Source: CAZYXO01 sp964651315
GTDB taxonomy: Bacteria > Bacillota_I > Bacilli_A > RF39 > UBA660
NCBI GenBank assembly: GCA_964651315.1
Contig: CAZYXO010000054.1
Location: forward strand, 1-7,233
DNA length: 7,233 nucleotides
Reading direction: 5' to 3'
Under the pieces are notes generated by a model that had not been told where the DNA came from, searched no databases, and saw only the letters and a program-made list of their open reading frames with translations. Every line of letters starts with the position of its first letter. Positions within the stretch are counted from its first letter, which is position 1. Positions 5,996 to 7,233 of the stretch are shown here, piece by piece. The translations under genes were made by a program, and so were the position numbers.

Positions 5996-6024
5996 TAATT
6001 TAAGAATAAAAGGAGCAATCAAAT

Positions 6025-7188
6025 ATGGATGATAAAAACAATCAAATAGAATCTTTGGAATTTGAACCAATTGGTGAAGTTAAACCTTTAAATATACCAC
6101 CTGAACTTGGTAATAATATGGAAACACAAAATGAAATAAAAACTTCTGACGTTTCCCAAACACCTACTCAAAGTTTAAATTCAAATAATGTATATAAAGC
6201 AAAACAAAATAATGAACCAATTGTCGATACAACGCTATTTAATGGTGTTTCCATAGATGTTGGAATAACACCACCAGATGATAAAAAAAAGAAGAAAAGC
6301 AAAAAAGGATTAATATTTATTATTTTAATCGTGGTATTAATACTAGGAATAGGTGGAGGATTATTTTATTTTCTAAGAATTGCTAATAATGATGGAAAAT
6401 TGTCTAAAAAATATGTAACGACAAACAAAATAACATTAGAAATAGGAACAAATCTCCCTACAAATATAAATGATTATGGAACTTTTACAGAATTAAATAG
6501 CAGTGAATGCTCTTTGAATACAGAAAAAATTGATGTAAATAAGGTTGGTACTCATGAATTTATTATTACTTGTGAAAATAAAGAATATAAAGGTAATGTA
6601 GAAATAAAAGATACTGTAAAACCAGAATTAGAATTAAAGAGATTAACAAAAAAAGCGAATGAAGAGATAAATATTGAAGATTTTGTAGCAAGTTGTAATG
6701 ATTCTTCAAATTGTAGTTTTTATTACGATAATGAAATAAATTTTTCTGAACAAGGATTATATATTGTTAAAATAAATGCTAAAGATGGTGGAGGAAATGT
6801 TACAAGTAAATATACTTCTTTAGTAGTAAGTGATAATGCACCTAAATTATATTTAACGTGTACAAAAAATAATGTTACAGATTATATTGGTATAGTTACA
6901 GGAAGTGTAATAGGAGATTATTCATATCGAACTAAATTAATAAAAACTGATACAAGTGAAAATTATAGTACAATAAAAAATTCATATGTCGGAAATGCAA
7001 TTACTTTAGAAGAATATACAGGATTTCCTAATTTTAATGATGATAATTTAGAAATAGAACTTATGAATATTCTTACAATGGATATGCTAAAAAATGAAAA
7101 TAAGAATTTTCCAACAGAGTTTGCAAAAATAAAAGCATATTATGAAAATAATCTAAAATATACTTGTTCAATTAAAGCAGTCAATTAA
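6025..7188 (+). CDS. Membrane-anchored extracytoplasmic protein with Ig-like (DUF5011/HYR-like) repeats
   Basis: I do not recognise a specific family for the whole protein. Residues 1-86 are polar and low in structure (Asn/Gln/Pro/Thr-rich, no Cys). KKKKKSKK (87-94) is a positive stop signal before one transmembrane helix (about 95-118, ending GGLFYFL). There is no cleavable signal peptide, so the N-terminus should be inside and residues 119-387 outside. Residues about 130-197 and 198-271 look like two beta-sandwich repeats, each with a VGTHEF / QGLYIVKI-like strand and a DTVKPEL / SDNAPKL linker, as in DUF5011/HYR domains. Residues 272-387 form a further domain I cannot name. All six cysteines (C162, C183, C224, C230, C279, C381) lie outside, pairing naturally as three candidate disulfides. 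AAAAGGAG lies 9 nt before the ATG, and the gene has its own promoter. Cell-wall binding, adhesion or sensing are possible roles, none shown. Topology is secure, function open. Confidence 0.8.
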   Translation: MDDKNNQIESLEFEPIGEVKPLNIPPELGNNMETQNEIKTSDVSQTPTQSLNSNNVYKAKQNNEPIVDTTLFNGVSIDVGITPPDDKKKKKSKKGLIFIILIVVLILGIGGGLFYFLRIANNDGKLSKKYVTTNKITLEIGTNLPTNINDYGTFTELNSSECSLNTEKIDVNKVGTHEFIITCENKEYKGNVEIKDTVKPELELKRLTKKANEEINIEDFVASCNDSSNCSFYYDNEINFSEQGLYIVKINAKDGGGNVTSKYTSLVVSDNAPKLYLTCTKNNVTDYIGIVTGSVIGDYSYRTKLIKTDTSENYSTIKNSYVGNAITLEEYTGFPNFNDDNLEIELMNILTMDMLKNENKNFPTEFAKIKAYYENNLKYTCSIKAVN

Positions 7189-7192
7189 ATGC

Positions 7193-7209
7193 AATTGTCT
7201 TTTACAATT
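7193..7209. repeat. Short inverted repeat after the Ig-like protein gene
   Basis: AATTGT and ACAATT form a perfect 6-bp stem around CTTTT, 4 nt after the stop codon. It has no G+C content to speak of and no T-run behind it, so it is at best a weak terminator or 3' stabiliser. Confidence 0.3.
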
Positions 7210-7230
7210 TAGAATTTTGTACATGATAAT
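7201..7230 (+). promoter_or_regulatory. Possible promoter for a gene beyond the window
   Basis: TTTACA (7201-7206, 5 of 6 to TTGACA), 18-bp spacer, then GATAAT (7225-7230, 5 of 6 to TATAAT). The window ends 3 nt later, so no gene can be assigned. Confidence 0.35.
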
Positions 7231-7233
7231 TTT

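Overview
The window is very AT-rich DNA, clearly below one third G+C, with AAAGGAG-type ribosome binding sites, heavy AGA/ATA codon use and the standard genetic code. Together with RNase Y, a class III (oxygen-sensitive) ribonucleotide reductase and a PduL-type phosphotransacylase, this points to a strictly or facultatively anaerobic low-GC Bacillota (Firmicutes), perhaps a gut lineage near Erysipelotrichales/RF39 or a clostridium. The lineage is an inference from composition and gene content only.

Positions 1-3157 look like one co-directional operon. It holds the C-terminal half of RNase Y (rny, cut by the window edge), a soluble PAS-like/GGDEF diguanylate cyclase, a stand-alone PduL phosphate acyltransferase and a DusB-type tRNA dihydrouridine synthase. 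The last three genes are tightly packed (3-nt gap, then a 13-nt overlap). The unit ends at a clear rho-independent terminator at 3246-3274. The intergenic stretch 3158-3420 also carries phased A-tracts, a Rex-like inverted repeat and an extended -10 promoter for the next unit.

Positions 3421-5932 encode the anaerobic ribonucleoside-triphosphate reductase in two pieces. A 774-aa NrdD has the ATP-cone, both active-site cysteine regions and a cysteine-rich zinc-binding end, but stops before the glycyl-radical loop. A separate 56-aa ORF with its own Shine-Dalgarno carries exactly that missing part (RRITGYLVG ... DRVKHG). The catalytic radical glycine would therefore sit on a different polypeptide from the active-site cysteines, which is the most remarkable observation here. 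A terminator at 5939-5963 closes this two-gene unit, and no nrdG activase gene is adjacent.

Positions 5967-7188 hold a separately promoted gene for a membrane-anchored protein. It has a disordered cytosolic N-terminus, one transmembrane helix, two Ig-like (DUF5011/HYR-like) repeats and an unrecognised C-terminal domain. All six of its cysteines lie on the outer side. The window ends in a short non-coding stretch with a possible promoter for a gene beyond the edge.
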